From: JAGTVG01 sp964543195
GTDB lineage: Bacteria > Bacteroidota > Bacteroidia > Cytophagales > Cyclobacteriaceae
Length of the DNA stretch: 64,000 nucleotides
Direction: 5' to 3'
Assembly: GCA_964543195.1 (NCBI GenBank)
Contig: CAZIXF010000011.1
Coordinates: 36,560 to 100,559 of the forward strand
Shown here: positions 52,911 through 61,658 of the stretch, in pieces
Layout: each line of letters starts with the position of its first letter
Numbering within the stretch: position 1 is the stretch's first letter
The notes under the pieces: generated by a model
Databases searched by the model: none
The model's input: only the letters and a program-made list of their open reading frames with translations
What the model was told of the DNA's origin: nothing
Position numbers and translations under genes: made by a program

Positions 52911-53573
52911 ATGGAAGTAAAGATCGAACCGAGCTGGAAATCAAAATTATCCGATGAGTTCAAAAAGCAATATTTTTCTCAGCTGGTTGAATTTGTTAAG
53001 GATGAATACAGTAAATACCGCATATTTCCACCCGGGAGCGAAATATTCCATGCATTCGATCAATGCGCTTATGACCAGGTAAAAGTGGTGATCATCGGCC
53101 AGGATCCCTATCACGGTCCCGGCCAGGCCAATGGTTTATGTTTTTCAGTTCGCAAGGGCATACCTATGCCTCCTTCCCTGGTCAATATATTCACTGAGAT
53201 TAAAAATGACCTGGGCAAGGATCTCCCCGGTGATGGTGACCTGGAACGTTGGGCAAGGCAGGGTGTACTCCTGTTGAATGCTACGCTTACAGTGAGGGCC
53301 AATTCTCCTGGTTCACATCAGAATAAGGGTTGGGAATCATTTACGGATGCGGTGATAAAAAAATTATCGGATGAAAAAGAGAACCTGGTCTTTCTGTTAT
53401 GGGGAGCCTATGCACAGAAAAAAGGTGAAATGATCGATGATGCAAAACACCTGATCCTTAAGTCACCCCATCCATCACCCTTCTCCGCGAACAGGGGCTT
53501 TTTCGGGAACCGGCATTTCAGCAAAACCAACCAGTATCTGCGGTCGAAAGAAATAAAAGAAATTGAATGGTAG
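52911..53573 (+). CDS. ung: Uracil-DNA glycosylase, family 1
   Basis: Removes uracil from DNA. 220 residues, the usual length. Signature motifs: GQDPYHGPGQANGL (catalytic Asp, about residue 65), LNATLTV (about 122), and the late HPSPFSANRGFFG (about 188) where His is the second catalytic residue. It converges with lepB. The 15-base perfect hairpin at 53581-53613 lies between them. Confidence 0.98.
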   Translation: MEVKIEPSWKSKLSDEFKKQYFSQLVEFVKDEYSKYRIFPPGSEIFHAFDQCAYDQVKVVIIGQDPYHGPGQANGLCFSVRKGIPMPPSLVNIFTEIKNDLGKDLPGDGDLERWARQGVLLLNATLTVRANSPGSHQNKGWESFTDAVIKKLSDEKENLVFLLWGAYAQKKGEMIDDAKHLILKSPHPSPFSANRGFFGNRHFSKTNQYLRSKEIKEIEW

Positions 53574-53580
53574 GATGTTT

Positions 53581-53613
53581 ATTCATAGTATGACTTCAAG
53601 TCATACTATGAAT
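53581..53613. terminator. Perfect 15-base-stem hairpin between converging ung and lepB
   Basis: ATTCATAGTATGACT (53581-53595), a 3-base loop TCA, then its exact complement (53599-53613). The spacing between the two converging stop codons makes a shared terminator likely. It lacks a long T-run, being followed by alternating AT (ATATATAT), so it could instead be a small repeat. Confidence 0.6.
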
Positions 53614-53635
53614 ATATATATATGAGTCAGGAAGC

Positions 53636-54739
53636 TTACCGTATCAGGGAAAACAGTCTGGACCATCTAATCTTGTTAAACAAATCTGCGGTATTGTCAA
53701 CAGATAACCAGATAAAAAGGGCCTTTCCTACAACATGGTCCTCTGGCACAAACCCCCAGAATCTTGAATCTTCGGAATTATGACGGTTGTCGCCCATCAT
53801 GAAATAATAATTCTGTTTGAAAGTATACCGGTTTATTTTCTGACCATCGATAAATAATTGGTTATCTTCTATTCTGACCTCATCATGTTTTTCATAGTTT
53901 TCAATGATGAACCCGTACTTGGTCAGCATCTCTTCATTGATATCGATGGTCTCTCCTTCGGCGGGGATGTGGAGCGGACCGTAAAAATCTTCATTCCACG
54001 GGAATTCAGAAGCATCAGGATATATCCTGGGGTTGGGCTGATCCTCAGGCATGGTCATGATCCTTACATCATTAATGAAATTCAGCGCTCTTAATTTCTC
54101 GGCGGTATTTTCGGTGGTCATGACGAGATAACCTCCCTGAACCCGGGTAAATTCAGAAATATCATATTTCCGGAAAGTCCGCTCATTGATGAAATCGGAT
54201 GTCATCAGGTAATAGCGGAACTGCATTTTGGGAGGATTTTCGATCGGCTGGTTGTTCACGTAAACCTGTGTATCTTTCACCTCAAGTACATCCCCGGCAA
54301 CCGCTACACATCGCTTGATGTAATTGGTTTTCAGGTCGGTAGGGTGTTCAAATTCAGGCGGATAATTAAATACAACCACATCATTTCTTTTCACATCGGA
54401 AAATCCCGGCAGCCGGTATTGGGGCAACTGTATCCAGTCGACATAGGAGGGTATTTCCGTACCCCAGATCTTCTGGTGAGTAAGGGGCATCTGTAAAGGA
54501 GTTTTAGGGGTGCGGGCACCGTAATGGACCTTACTGACAAATAAAAAATCCCCCACCAGCAGGGATTTTTCCATAGATGGAGTGGGAATGGTAAAGGCTT
54601 CAAGAAAGAGCCATCGGATAATTGTCGCAGCGATGACCGCGAAAACTATGGCATCAACCCATTCCCTGACAACAGTATTTTGTTTCTGTTCCTTTTCCTT
54701 TTCCTTTTGTCTGCTTTTTGAGGGTAATTTGAATTTCAT
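53636..54739 (-). CDS. lepB: Signal peptidase I
   Basis: 367 residues. One N-terminal membrane segment (about 28-48). The catalytic Ser is in TIPTPSMEKSLL (about 56), the catalytic Lys in NYIKRCVAVAGD (about 142), and the family box MMGDNRHNSEDSRFWG (about 320). A large insert of about 120 residues between the Lys and the last box is usual in Bacteroidota. Cleaves signal peptides at the outer face of the membrane. Last gene of the parA-parB-DUF5683-dapB-lepB unit. Confidence 0.96.
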   Translation of the reverse strand: MKFKLPSKSRQKEKEKEQKQNTVVREWVDAIVFAVIAATIIRWLFLEAFTIPTPSMEKSLLVGDFLFVSKVHYGARTPKTPLQMPLTHQKIWGTEIPSYVDWIQLPQYRLPGFSDVKRNDVVVFNYPPEFEHPTDLKTNYIKRCVAVAGDVLEVKDTQVYVNNQPIENPPKMQFRYYLMTSDFINERTFRKYDISEFTRVQGGYLVMTTENTAEKLRALNFINDVRIMTMPEDQPNPRIYPDASEFPWNEDFYGPLHIPAEGETIDINEEMLTKYGFIIENYEKHDEVRIEDNQLFIDGQKINRYTFKQNYYFMMGDNRHNSEDSRFWGFVPEDHVVGKALFIWLSVDNTADLFNKIRWSRLFSLIR

Positions 54740-54795
54740 TTGTAATTTCTTAATTAAACAAGTCGCTAAATTAATGCATTGATTTAAATAGGTGG

Positions 54796-55512
54796 TTAAA
54801 ATTCGAGAAAATCATCCATCGTGAGAATCCCTTCCTTATCCTGTATCCACTCGGCTACCAGTACAGCACCAAGCGCAAACCCTTCCCTTCCGAATGCTTC
54901 ATGCTTGATCTCGATCCGGTCGATATCCGACTGGTAATTGACCTTATGGGTTCCCGGGACTTCTCCTTCCCGGATACTTTCGATGCCAAGCACATTATCT
55001 TCCGTGGTCTTTTTATTAACCCATTCTGCGTATCGGGGATTGTTTCTCATAATCCCCCCGGCAATTGTTATGGCCGTTCCGCTGGGCGCATCCTTTTTTT
55101 CCGTGTGGTGGATCTCTCTAATACCCGTCTTATATTGGTCATAGCCTGTCATCAGGCCGGCCAGGTATTCATTCAATTTGAAAAAAAGATTTACCCCGAT
55201 ACTGAAATTGGAGGCATAGAAAAAAGCTCCCTTCATTGAGCGGCAAAGGTTTTCAATCTCTGGCCGTTTGTCAAGCCACCCGGTAGTGCCCGAGATTACC
55301 TTGATACCGTTTGAAATACAGGTTTTAATGTTTTCAAAAGCTGCATCGGGTTGACTGAACTCGATGGCCACATCCACTTCATCTTTTTTTAATTTATAAA
55401 GCTCCTCTTTATTTTCCACATCAATCTTTGCGACAATACGATGTCCGCGCCCGAGGGCGATCCCTTCTATCGTTTTGCCCATTTTGCCATATCCTAAAAT
55501 TGCAATGTTCAT
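54796..55512 (-). CDS. dapB: 4-hydroxy-tetrahydrodipicolinate reductase DapB
   Basis: 238 residues, the short form. Nucleotide-binding motif IAILGYGKMGKTIEGIAL, central GTTGWL loop (about 77) and the substrate region ASNFSIGVNLFF and IHHTEKKDAPSGTA (about 100-145), including the catalytic His and Lys. Reduces the dihydrodipicolinate precursor on the way to diaminopimelate and lysine. This fits the DNPR motif in MurE of this window. In the par operon between DUF5683 and lepB. Confidence 0.97.
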   Translation of the reverse strand: MNIAILGYGKMGKTIEGIALGRGHRIVAKIDVENKEELYKLKKDEVDVAIEFSQPDAAFENIKTCISNGIKVISGTTGWLDKRPEIENLCRSMKGAFFYASNFSIGVNLFFKLNEYLAGLMTGYDQYKTGIREIHHTEKKDAPSGTAITIAGGIMRNNPRYAEWVNKKTTEDNVLGIESIREGEVPGTHKVNYQSDIDRIEIKHEAFGREGFALGAVLVAEWIQDKEGILTMDDFLEF

Positions 55513-55518
55513 AATGTT

Positions 55519-56133
55519 TCAGTTAAAATTGATGGAAAATTTAAGTCCGTAATGACGTGTGTATAAAAATTGCGCCGGTTCATAACTGGGTTGCAGGCGT
55601 AGCGACAGATTCTCTGATATATCAAAATCCATCAGATGAGCATCGACATGGGCGTCTACGATCTGTATGAAATATATGCCCACCATGAGTATCATATTGA
55701 GATCCCGGTATCTTCTGTAGACATCTATTCCCCTTTGAAGATTATCTTCACTCAATTGGGTTAGCGGATTGTTGCTGTCGGGGAAATATTTTTTTTCGAT
55801 CAAGGCGACCCTGAATTGCTGATGTTTTTTATCCCATAAACTGATATAGTAACCTACCGTGCCCATGCCACCGATAAGGATAGGCAGTTTCCAGTATTTT
55901 TTATTATAGACCTGACCCAGCCCGGGTAAAATTGCCGCATAATAGGCCGCTTTCAAAGGTTTGTTTTCCGGTTCTTCATATACTGTATCGATTTCCTGTT
56001 TGAGTTCGATGGAATCAATTCCGGGACGGATTGCCGGTATGGTATCTTCATGGACATCGGATTGTGCAAGACCATAATCCCAATTCAACAGGATCAGAAG
56101 AAGAACAAATAAACTACGAAGAAGATCCCGCAT
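55519..56133 (-). CDS. DUF5683 membrane protein
   Basis: 204 residues with a Sec signal peptide (about 1-23) and the DUF5683 core: ALYAAYYAAILPGLGQ-type text (residues about 66-80), then helices with WKLPILIGGMGTVGYY and MILMVGIYFIQIVDAHVDAH. Family members are Bacteroidota envelope proteins of unknown function that commonly sit between parB and dapB, as here. The gene starts at the last base of the parB stop, with a one-base overlap. Confidence 0.88.
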   Translation of the reverse strand: MRDLLRSLFVLLLILLNWDYGLAQSDVHEDTIPAIRPGIDSIELKQEIDTVYEEPENKPLKAAYYAAILPGLGQVYNKKYWKLPILIGGMGTVGYYISLWDKKHQQFRVALIEKKYFPDSNNPLTQLSEDNLQRGIDVYRRYRDLNMILMVGIYFIQIVDAHVDAHLMDFDISENLSLRLQPSYEPAQFLYTRHYGLKFSINFN

Positions 56134-57041
56134 TATAACCGGATTTCGAGAATTTCGATAATTCTGTTCAGATCATCATTGGAAAAAAAAGGAATTTTTA
56201 TATCACCTTTTTCTCCGCTTTTGGGATTGATCTCAATTCTTGTGCCAAAATGTGAGGATAAGGCGGTTTGCAGCCTTTTTAATTCCGGGGAAAGTTCTTT
56301 ATCGGGAGATGTTTTTTTCCCGGGCTCCCTGCCCTGGTTGATCTTACGGGCCAGTTCTTCTACTTTTCTAACAGAAAGATCCTCTTTTACGATCCGGTGA
56401 AAGAGGTCGAGCTGGTGGTCGATATTTTCTATGGTGATCAAAGCCCGGGCATGTCCCATAGAGATCCCATTGTCCCGGAGACCCGCCTGAATGTCGGGAG
56501 GAAGTTTGAGCAGGCGAAGATAATTATTGACTGTGGTTCTTTTTTTACCGATACGGTCACCCAATTCTTCCTGTTTCAGATCACATTCGCTGATCAACCG
56601 CTGATAACTGAGGGCGATCTCGATGGCATTGAGGTTTTCCCGCTGAATATTTTCGATAAGGGACATTTCCAGCATCTGCTGGTCGTTAGCTTCCCGTATA
56701 TATGCGGGTATTTCTTCCAGGCCGGCCAGTTTCGAAGCCATTAAACGGCGCTCACCGGAAATGAGCTGGTATTCTTCATCGCTGATCTTTCTTACCGTAA
56801 TGGGTTGAATGATGCCCTGGGTTTTTATGGATTCCGAAAGTTCTTCAAGTGCTTCCTTATCAAATTCAGACCTGGGCTGGAACGGGTTGGTCTTGATCAA
56901 TGAGATATCTATTTCATTGATCGAGCTGGGACTGGGTGTGTCGGAAGCTAATTTTGGTTTTGATTCATAGGCGGAATCATCCAGTAAAGCGCCTAACCCA
57001 CGGCCTAATACACGTTTTTTCGAAGGCTTTTTCTTTTCCAT
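56133..57041 (-). CDS. parB: Chromosome partitioning protein ParB
   Basis: 302 residues, CTP-dependent DNA-sliding clamp that loads at parS. N-terminal basic GRGLGALLDD, then the CTPase domain (about 45-130) with TNPFQPRSEFD, SGERRLMASKLAG and SLIENIQRENLNAIE; helix-turn-helix about 140-190 (KQEELGDRIGKKRTTVNNYL), GISMGHARAL, and the C-terminal dimerisation domain. I did not find a convincing parS palindrome in this window, so the sites are elsewhere. Confidence 0.97.
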   Translation of the reverse strand: MEKKKPSKKRVLGRGLGALLDDSAYESKPKLASDTPSPSSINEIDISLIKTNPFQPRSEFDKEALEELSESIKTQGIIQPITVRKISDEEYQLISGERRLMASKLAGLEEIPAYIREANDQQMLEMSLIENIQRENLNAIEIALSYQRLISECDLKQEELGDRIGKKRTTVNNYLRLLKLPPDIQAGLRDNGISMGHARALITIENIDHQLDLFHRIVKEDLSVRKVEELARKINQGREPGKKTSPDKELSPELKRLQTALSSHFGTRIEINPKSGEKGDIKIPFFSNDDLNRIIEILEIRL

Positions 57042-57053
57042 ATCCTTGGGGCA

Positions 57054-57824
57054 TTATGTGATCCCGTTCTTTTTCAATATCTCCCTGGCAAGGTTCAGAT
57101 AACTTACGGCCCCTTTACTTTCCGCATCATAATAGAGTGCCGGTTTGCCATAACTTGGAGATTCACTCAATCGTATGTTCCTGGGAATAATTGTTTCGAA
57201 GACCATTTGTTTAAAATGCGTGCTCACTTCTTCCACTACCTGGTTGGAAAGATTAAGTCTTACATCATACATGGTTAGAAGTATTCCTTCGATCTCCAGT
57301 TCCTTGTTTAAACGAGACTGAATGATTTTAATTGTATTTAATAATTTTCCCAGACCTTCCAGTGCAAAATATTCACATTGCACAGGAATCAAAACTGAAT
57401 TGGCAGCCACAAGTGAATTGATGGTGATCAATCCCAGTGATGGCGAACAATCGATAATGATAAAATCATAATCATCCCTGATGGGATCAATGGCGTCCCG
57501 CATTTTTTCTTCACGGTTATCGATATTGACCATTTCCACTTCCGCACCCACCAGGTCGATATGGGAAGGCAGCACATATAAAAAATCAATATTCGTTTTC
57601 AGGACGGCATCCCCGGCATTCATCTCCCCCAGCATGCATTCATATATGCTTGATCCAACCTCTTTCGGATTAATTCCAAGTCCGGAAGTGGAATTGGCCT
57701 GCGGATCCGCATCGACAATTAATGTTTTATACTCCAGGGCGGCAAAACTGGCTGATAGATTGATGGCCGATGTAGTTTTCCCAACCCCTCCTTTTTGATT
57801 TGCTATTGATATTACTTTACCCAT
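57054..57824 (-). CDS. parA: Chromosome partitioning ATPase ParA (Soj)
   Basis: 256 residues. Deviant Walker A KGGVGKTTSAINL (about 10-22), Walker A' ADPQANSTSG (about 40), Walker B DFIIIDCSPSLG (about 117). Works with ParB in chromosome segregation. It starts the operon parA-parB-DUF5683-dapB-lepB. TATATTTG on the minus strand (complement of 57884-57891) fits its -7 element, but no TTG partner is at the right distance. Confidence 0.97.
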   Translation of the reverse strand: MGKVISIANQKGGVGKTTSAINLSASFAALEYKTLIVDADPQANSTSGLGINPKEVGSSIYECMLGEMNAGDAVLKTNIDFLYVLPSHIDLVGAEVEMVNIDNREEKMRDAIDPIRDDYDFIIIDCSPSLGLITINSLVAANSVLIPVQCEYFALEGLGKLLNTIKIIQSRLNKELEIEGILLTMYDVRLNLSNQVVEEVSTHFKQMVFETIIPRNIRLSESPSYGKPALYYDAESKGAVSYLNLAREILKKNGIT

Positions 57825-57883
57825 TTAATAAGGATATTTTCCTCTAAAAAATAACTGAAATTTAATCATGGTTTTACAGGTTA

Positions 57884-57891
57884 CAAATATA
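57884..57891 (-). promoter_or_regulatory. Possible -7 element for the parA operon
   Basis: TATATTTG on the minus strand (complement of CAAATATA), 60 bases upstream of the parA ATG at 57824. It matches TAnnTTTG exactly and is identical to the box of the dcw promoter, but no TTG lies 17-21 bases upstream, so it is a half-site call. Confidence 0.4.
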
Positions 57892-57994
57892 GAAGTTTAA
57901 ACGACATTTTAATGATAATAAAAAAATGTTGTCCGTTAAACTTATCCTTTAATTATTCTGTGAATGTAGACAGGACCAATAAACAGATCCTGAT

Positions 57995-59821
57995 TTATCT
58001 CTTTTTTCTTTTTTTAGATTCTTCAGAAGCTTTCATGGCTTCTTCGAGCCTCTGCTGAAATTTTGATTTCTTTTTGTTAGAGCTTTTCTTCCGGTTTTCA
58101 TCAAGGACCTTTTTGATTTTTTCTTCATCCACAAATTTCCTGATCAGGGCCTGCTGGCCGAAAGTAACGATATTGGAGACGAAATAATAAAAACTCAGCG
58201 CTGCAGGGAAGCTGTTCAGCACGAACATGAATATCAGGGGCATGAAATACTGCATGGATTTCATGGGTCCCTGCACCGAACTTACCTGGCTGTTCGACCA
58301 GGTGTACAGGACGGTGGAGCCCGTCATCAGGAGGGTGAAGAGGCTTACATGGTCACCATAAGCAGGGATGGTGAAGGGCAGGCTCATGATTGAATCGAAG
58401 GTTGAAAGGTCATCGGCCCAGAGGAACGCTTCCTGCCTCAATTCAATGGAATTGGGGAAAAAATAAAACATGGAAAGCAGAATGGGCATCTGTAGCAGGA
58501 TGGGTATACAACCACTTAACGGATTTACACCCACTTGCTGATAAAGCTTCATCTGTTCGGACTGAACTTTCTGCATATCCCCTTCATATTGTTTCTTGAT
58601 CTCATCCAGTTCCGGCTTCAGTACCTTGGTTTTAGCCATGGAAATGTATGACTTGTAGGTAAGGGGGAAAAGAAGGATCTTGATAAAAACCACAAGCAGT
58701 ATGATGATGATCCCGTAGTTGGAGATGAACCGTTCAAGAAAATGAAAGGTGGGGATGATCAGGAATTTATTCACCCAGACAACCGGTGGCCAGCCCAGGT
58801 AAATGTTTTTTGAAAATCCTTCGGTTACTTTCTTCAGGATCTGGTAGTTGTTGGGGCCGTAATAATACATATATCCCTGTTGAAAATCATCGAGAGATAC
58901 AGTCGCTCTGAGCTCGCAGGATTTCACCGCATCCGGTTCCTCAATGGTGGGTTTGGAACTGACATAGGCATTATCGAAAGGTTGAATACCAATTATCCCC
59001 GCGGTGAAAAACTTCTGCTTGAATGCGATCCATTTCACAGGTTCGTTCAGCGTTTCCTCTTCAAAATCTGAGGAAGACTCACTGAGGTTATCAAAATCAT
59101 CGGAAATCGTATAATAATTGATTGTGGACTTAACCTGACTGGTCTTCAGGTCCTTTTCGAGTCTTTTCAGGTTGTTGTGCCAGGTAAACAGGAGTGTATT
59201 CGACACCAGGTCATCCCGGATGTCCTCGAGACGGATATCCTGTAAAATGGTATACCGGCTGCCGGGTATCCGGTAACGTTTTATGATCTGATCTCCTCCA
59301 GCCAGTGTAGCTCTGAATATAAGGGACAGTGTATCTTTTCCACTAACTTTATTGGCGTTAACTTCGGTTGAATAATAGAGTTTGCTCAGGTCGAGTTCTC
59401 CATATTCGGTTTCAACCGTTTCGCTTTTACTGCTGGATGAACCGTCCAGTAAAACCAGCGGTTGGTCATTCCATTTCCTGAATTCTTTCAAGACAACCTT
59501 TTTTACATTTCCGCCCAGTGTAGAGAAAGTAAATTCGATCATATCATTTTCAATGACAATCTCTCTTTCTTCACCCTTCATTACTGTGGAAAAGGGACCA
59601 AATTCAGCACTGGTAATTGAATAGGCGAGATCACTTTTGGTAAGGGCAGGTTTTTCATCCTGAATAACGGTATCTTCCGGCATAACCACCGGCTCATTCC
59701 GTATCACTTCTGCAGGCTCTTCTTCTGGTTGAACGGGTTGCGATTCAGGTGCGAAAAAATAATAATAGGCAAATAATAATAATGAAATTAATATTAAACC
59801 CGTAACTTGGTTTTTGTCCAT
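57995..59821 (-). CDS. yidC: Membrane protein insertase YidC
   Basis: 608 residues. N-terminal membrane helix, a large periplasmic beta domain (about 70-350), then the conserved insertase region (about 365-575) with five membrane segments and the ISMAKTKVLKPELDEIKKQY coiled cytoplasmic loop. The NPLSGCIPILLQMPILLS stretch is typical of the family. A basic tail (KKSKFQQRLEEAMKASEES and on) follows, as in many YidC proteins. Inserts and folds inner-membrane proteins with or without SecYEG. One base follows the pyrG stop, so the two are an operon. Confidence 0.97.
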   Translation of the reverse strand: MDKNQVTGLILISLLLFAYYYFFAPESQPVQPEEEPAEVIRNEPVVMPEDTVIQDEKPALTKSDLAYSITSAEFGPFSTVMKGEEREIVIENDMIEFTFSTLGGNVKKVVLKEFRKWNDQPLVLLDGSSSSKSETVETEYGELDLSKLYYSTEVNANKVSGKDTLSLIFRATLAGGDQIIKRYRIPGSRYTILQDIRLEDIRDDLVSNTLLFTWHNNLKRLEKDLKTSQVKSTINYYTISDDFDNLSESSSDFEEETLNEPVKWIAFKQKFFTAGIIGIQPFDNAYVSSKPTIEEPDAVKSCELRATVSLDDFQQGYMYYYGPNNYQILKKVTEGFSKNIYLGWPPVVWVNKFLIIPTFHFLERFISNYGIIIILLVVFIKILLFPLTYKSYISMAKTKVLKPELDEIKKQYEGDMQKVQSEQMKLYQQVGVNPLSGCIPILLQMPILLSMFYFFPNSIELRQEAFLWADDLSTFDSIMSLPFTIPAYGDHVSLFTLLMTGSTVLYTWSNSQVSSVQGPMKSMQYFMPLIFMFVLNSFPAALSFYYFVSNIVTFGQQALIRKFVDEEKIKKVLDENRKKSSNKKKSKFQQRLEEAMKASEESKKRKKR

Positions 59822-59822
59822 T

Positions 59823-61466
59823 TTAGGTATTTATTAACTTGCTGTTTTCTACTTTACTTTTTTTGTGTTCCAACGAAGCAGTCACAAATTTAACGAATAA
59901 TGGATGAGGATTTAAAACTGTACTTTTTAATTCGGGGTGAAACTGGGTTCCGATAAACCAGGGATGATCCTTCAATTCGATGATCTCGACAAGATTTGAT
60001 TCTGGATTTATGCCTGAAAAGACCATGCCTTTTTCCTTGAACAGATCGAGATATTGATTATTAAACTCGTATCGATGCCGGTGTCGCTCGCTGATATCAC
60101 TTTTTTTATAGATCGAATAGGCCCTGGTGCCTTCCTCAAGATGGCAATTATAGGAGCCCAGCCTCATGGTTCCGCCTTTCATGGTAATGCTTTTCTGTTC
60201 TTCCATCAGGTCGATCACGGGATCGGGAGTGTCGGGATTGACCTCTGTCGAAAAGGCCTGACTTAATCCAGCTACGTTAATGGCGAATTCAATTACGGCG
60301 CATTGCATGCCCAGGCAGATCCCGAAAAACGGGATATTGTTCTCCCGGGCATACCGGGCTGTTTCAATCTTTCCGGGTATACCCCGTTCGCCGAATCCCG
60401 GGGCTATGAGGATTCCATCGAGGTTGCCAAGATATTCGTCAATATTACTTCCGGTAAGATCCTGGGAATGAATAAGGTGAACATTCACCTTGCATTCATT
60501 CTCCGCACCCGCATGCACTAAGGATTCATTGATCGATTTATAGGCATCCGGCAACTCGACATATTTACCCACCAGCCCGATATTAACCTCATTGGTGGGA
60601 TTCTTTAACCGGCCTAAGAATTCCTTCCAAAGGCTTATATTCGGCTCTTTATAATTGTTGATGTTGAGTTTCTCGAGCACCCTTTCATCCAGTTTTTCTT
60701 TTCTGAGCACGATTGGAACATCATAGATGGTTTCTACATCTTTCGATTCGATAACCGAATTGATCTGCACGTTGCAGAAAAGTGCAATCTTTTTTCTGAT
60801 ATCCAGTGGCAGGGAGAATTCGGTGCGGCATACAAGAATATCCGGTTGCACTCCGGCCTCGAGCAATTGCTTCACGGAATGCTGGGTGGGCTTGGTTTTA
60901 AGTTCACCCGCTGCCTTGAGGTAGGGTACCAGGGTTAGATGAATCACCAGGCAATTCTGCGAGCCCAGATCCAGTTTTGCCTGCCTGACCGCTTCAATGA
61001 AAGGCAGACTTTCAATATCCCCTACACAACCACCGATCTCGGTAATGATCACATCATAATCACCGGTCTCTCCCAGGAGATAAAAATTATGTTTAATCTC
61101 ATCCGTAATATGCGGGATCACTTGCACGGTTTTACCCAGGTATTCACCTTCTCTTTCCTTGGTGATTACATTATGATAGATCCGTCCGGTAGTTACATTA
61201 TTGGCCTGTGAAGTGTACACATTTAAAAAGCGTTCATAATGGCCCAGGTCCAGATCCGTTTCAGCGCCATCTTCAGTTACGTAACACTCGCCGTGTTCAT
61301 AGGGATTAAGCGTGCCGGGGTCCACGTTGATATAGGGGTCAAACTTCTGGATGGTGACAGATAATCCCCTGGCTCTTAATAATTTTCCCAATGATGCCGA
61401 TACGATTCCTTTTCCAAGTGAAGATGTAACTCCGCCGGTTACAAAAATATATTTCGTGGGACCCAT
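59823..61466 (-). CDS. pyrG: CTP synthase
   Basis: 547 residues from the ATG at 61466 (an in-frame ATG at 61502 is upstream of the likely start of transcription and would add 12 unusual residues). Amidoligase domain: TKYIFVTGGVTSSLGKGI and CYVTEDGAETDLDLGHYERF. Glutamine amidotransferase domain: APGFGERG, nucleophile Cys in FGICLGMQCAVIEF (about 385), and His-Glu in GTQFHPELKS (about 515). Makes CTP from UTP, ATP and glutamine. CAAAGTTA at 61500-61507 is its likely -7 element on the minus strand. Confidence 0.97.
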   Translation of the reverse strand: MGPTKYIFVTGGVTSSLGKGIVSASLGKLLRARGLSVTIQKFDPYINVDPGTLNPYEHGECYVTEDGAETDLDLGHYERFLNVYTSQANNVTTGRIYHNVITKEREGEYLGKTVQVIPHITDEIKHNFYLLGETGDYDVIITEIGGCVGDIESLPFIEAVRQAKLDLGSQNCLVIHLTLVPYLKAAGELKTKPTQHSVKQLLEAGVQPDILVCRTEFSLPLDIRKKIALFCNVQINSVIESKDVETIYDVPIVLRKEKLDERVLEKLNINNYKEPNISLWKEFLGRLKNPTNEVNIGLVGKYVELPDAYKSINESLVHAGAENECKVNVHLIHSQDLTGSNIDEYLGNLDGILIAPGFGERGIPGKIETARYARENNIPFFGICLGMQCAVIEFAINVAGLSQAFSTEVNPDTPDPVIDLMEEQKSITMKGGTMRLGSYNCHLEEGTRAYSIYKKSDISERHRHRYEFNNQYLDLFKEKGMVFSGINPESNLVEIIELKDHPWFIGTQFHPELKSTVLNPHPLFVKFVTASLEHKKSKVENSKLINT

Positions 61467-61606
61467 AAGCGAAAGATTTAAATGTGTACCTATGGGATAC
61501 AAAGTTAAAATTTTAATATGAATAATGTTACAAGTGACTTAACAAATTGGAAATAAATTTCATAATGGATTTAAAGAATACATGACAGCAGCTATAATGT
61601 GATCTT

Positions 61607-61634
61607 TTGTGTTAAACAAAATATAGTAACTTTG
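61607..61634 (+). promoter_or_regulatory. Promoter of the CCA-adding-type gene
   Basis: TTG at 61607-61609, a 17-base spacer, then TAACTTTG at 61627-61634, a near-ideal Bacteroidota promoter. Transcription would start near 61641, which rules out an upstream GTG start at 61599 and selects the ATG at 61659. Confidence 0.8.
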
Positions 61635-61658
61635 TTTCCGAAAGATATTTCTGGCCTG

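Noticed and set aside
57825..57994. Possible parS site near parAB
   Set aside because: I looked for CACGTG-centred palindromes of the GTTCCACGTGGAAC or TTTCACGTGAAA kind around the par genes and elsewhere; CACGTG occurs (for example near 29414) but without the flanking symmetry.
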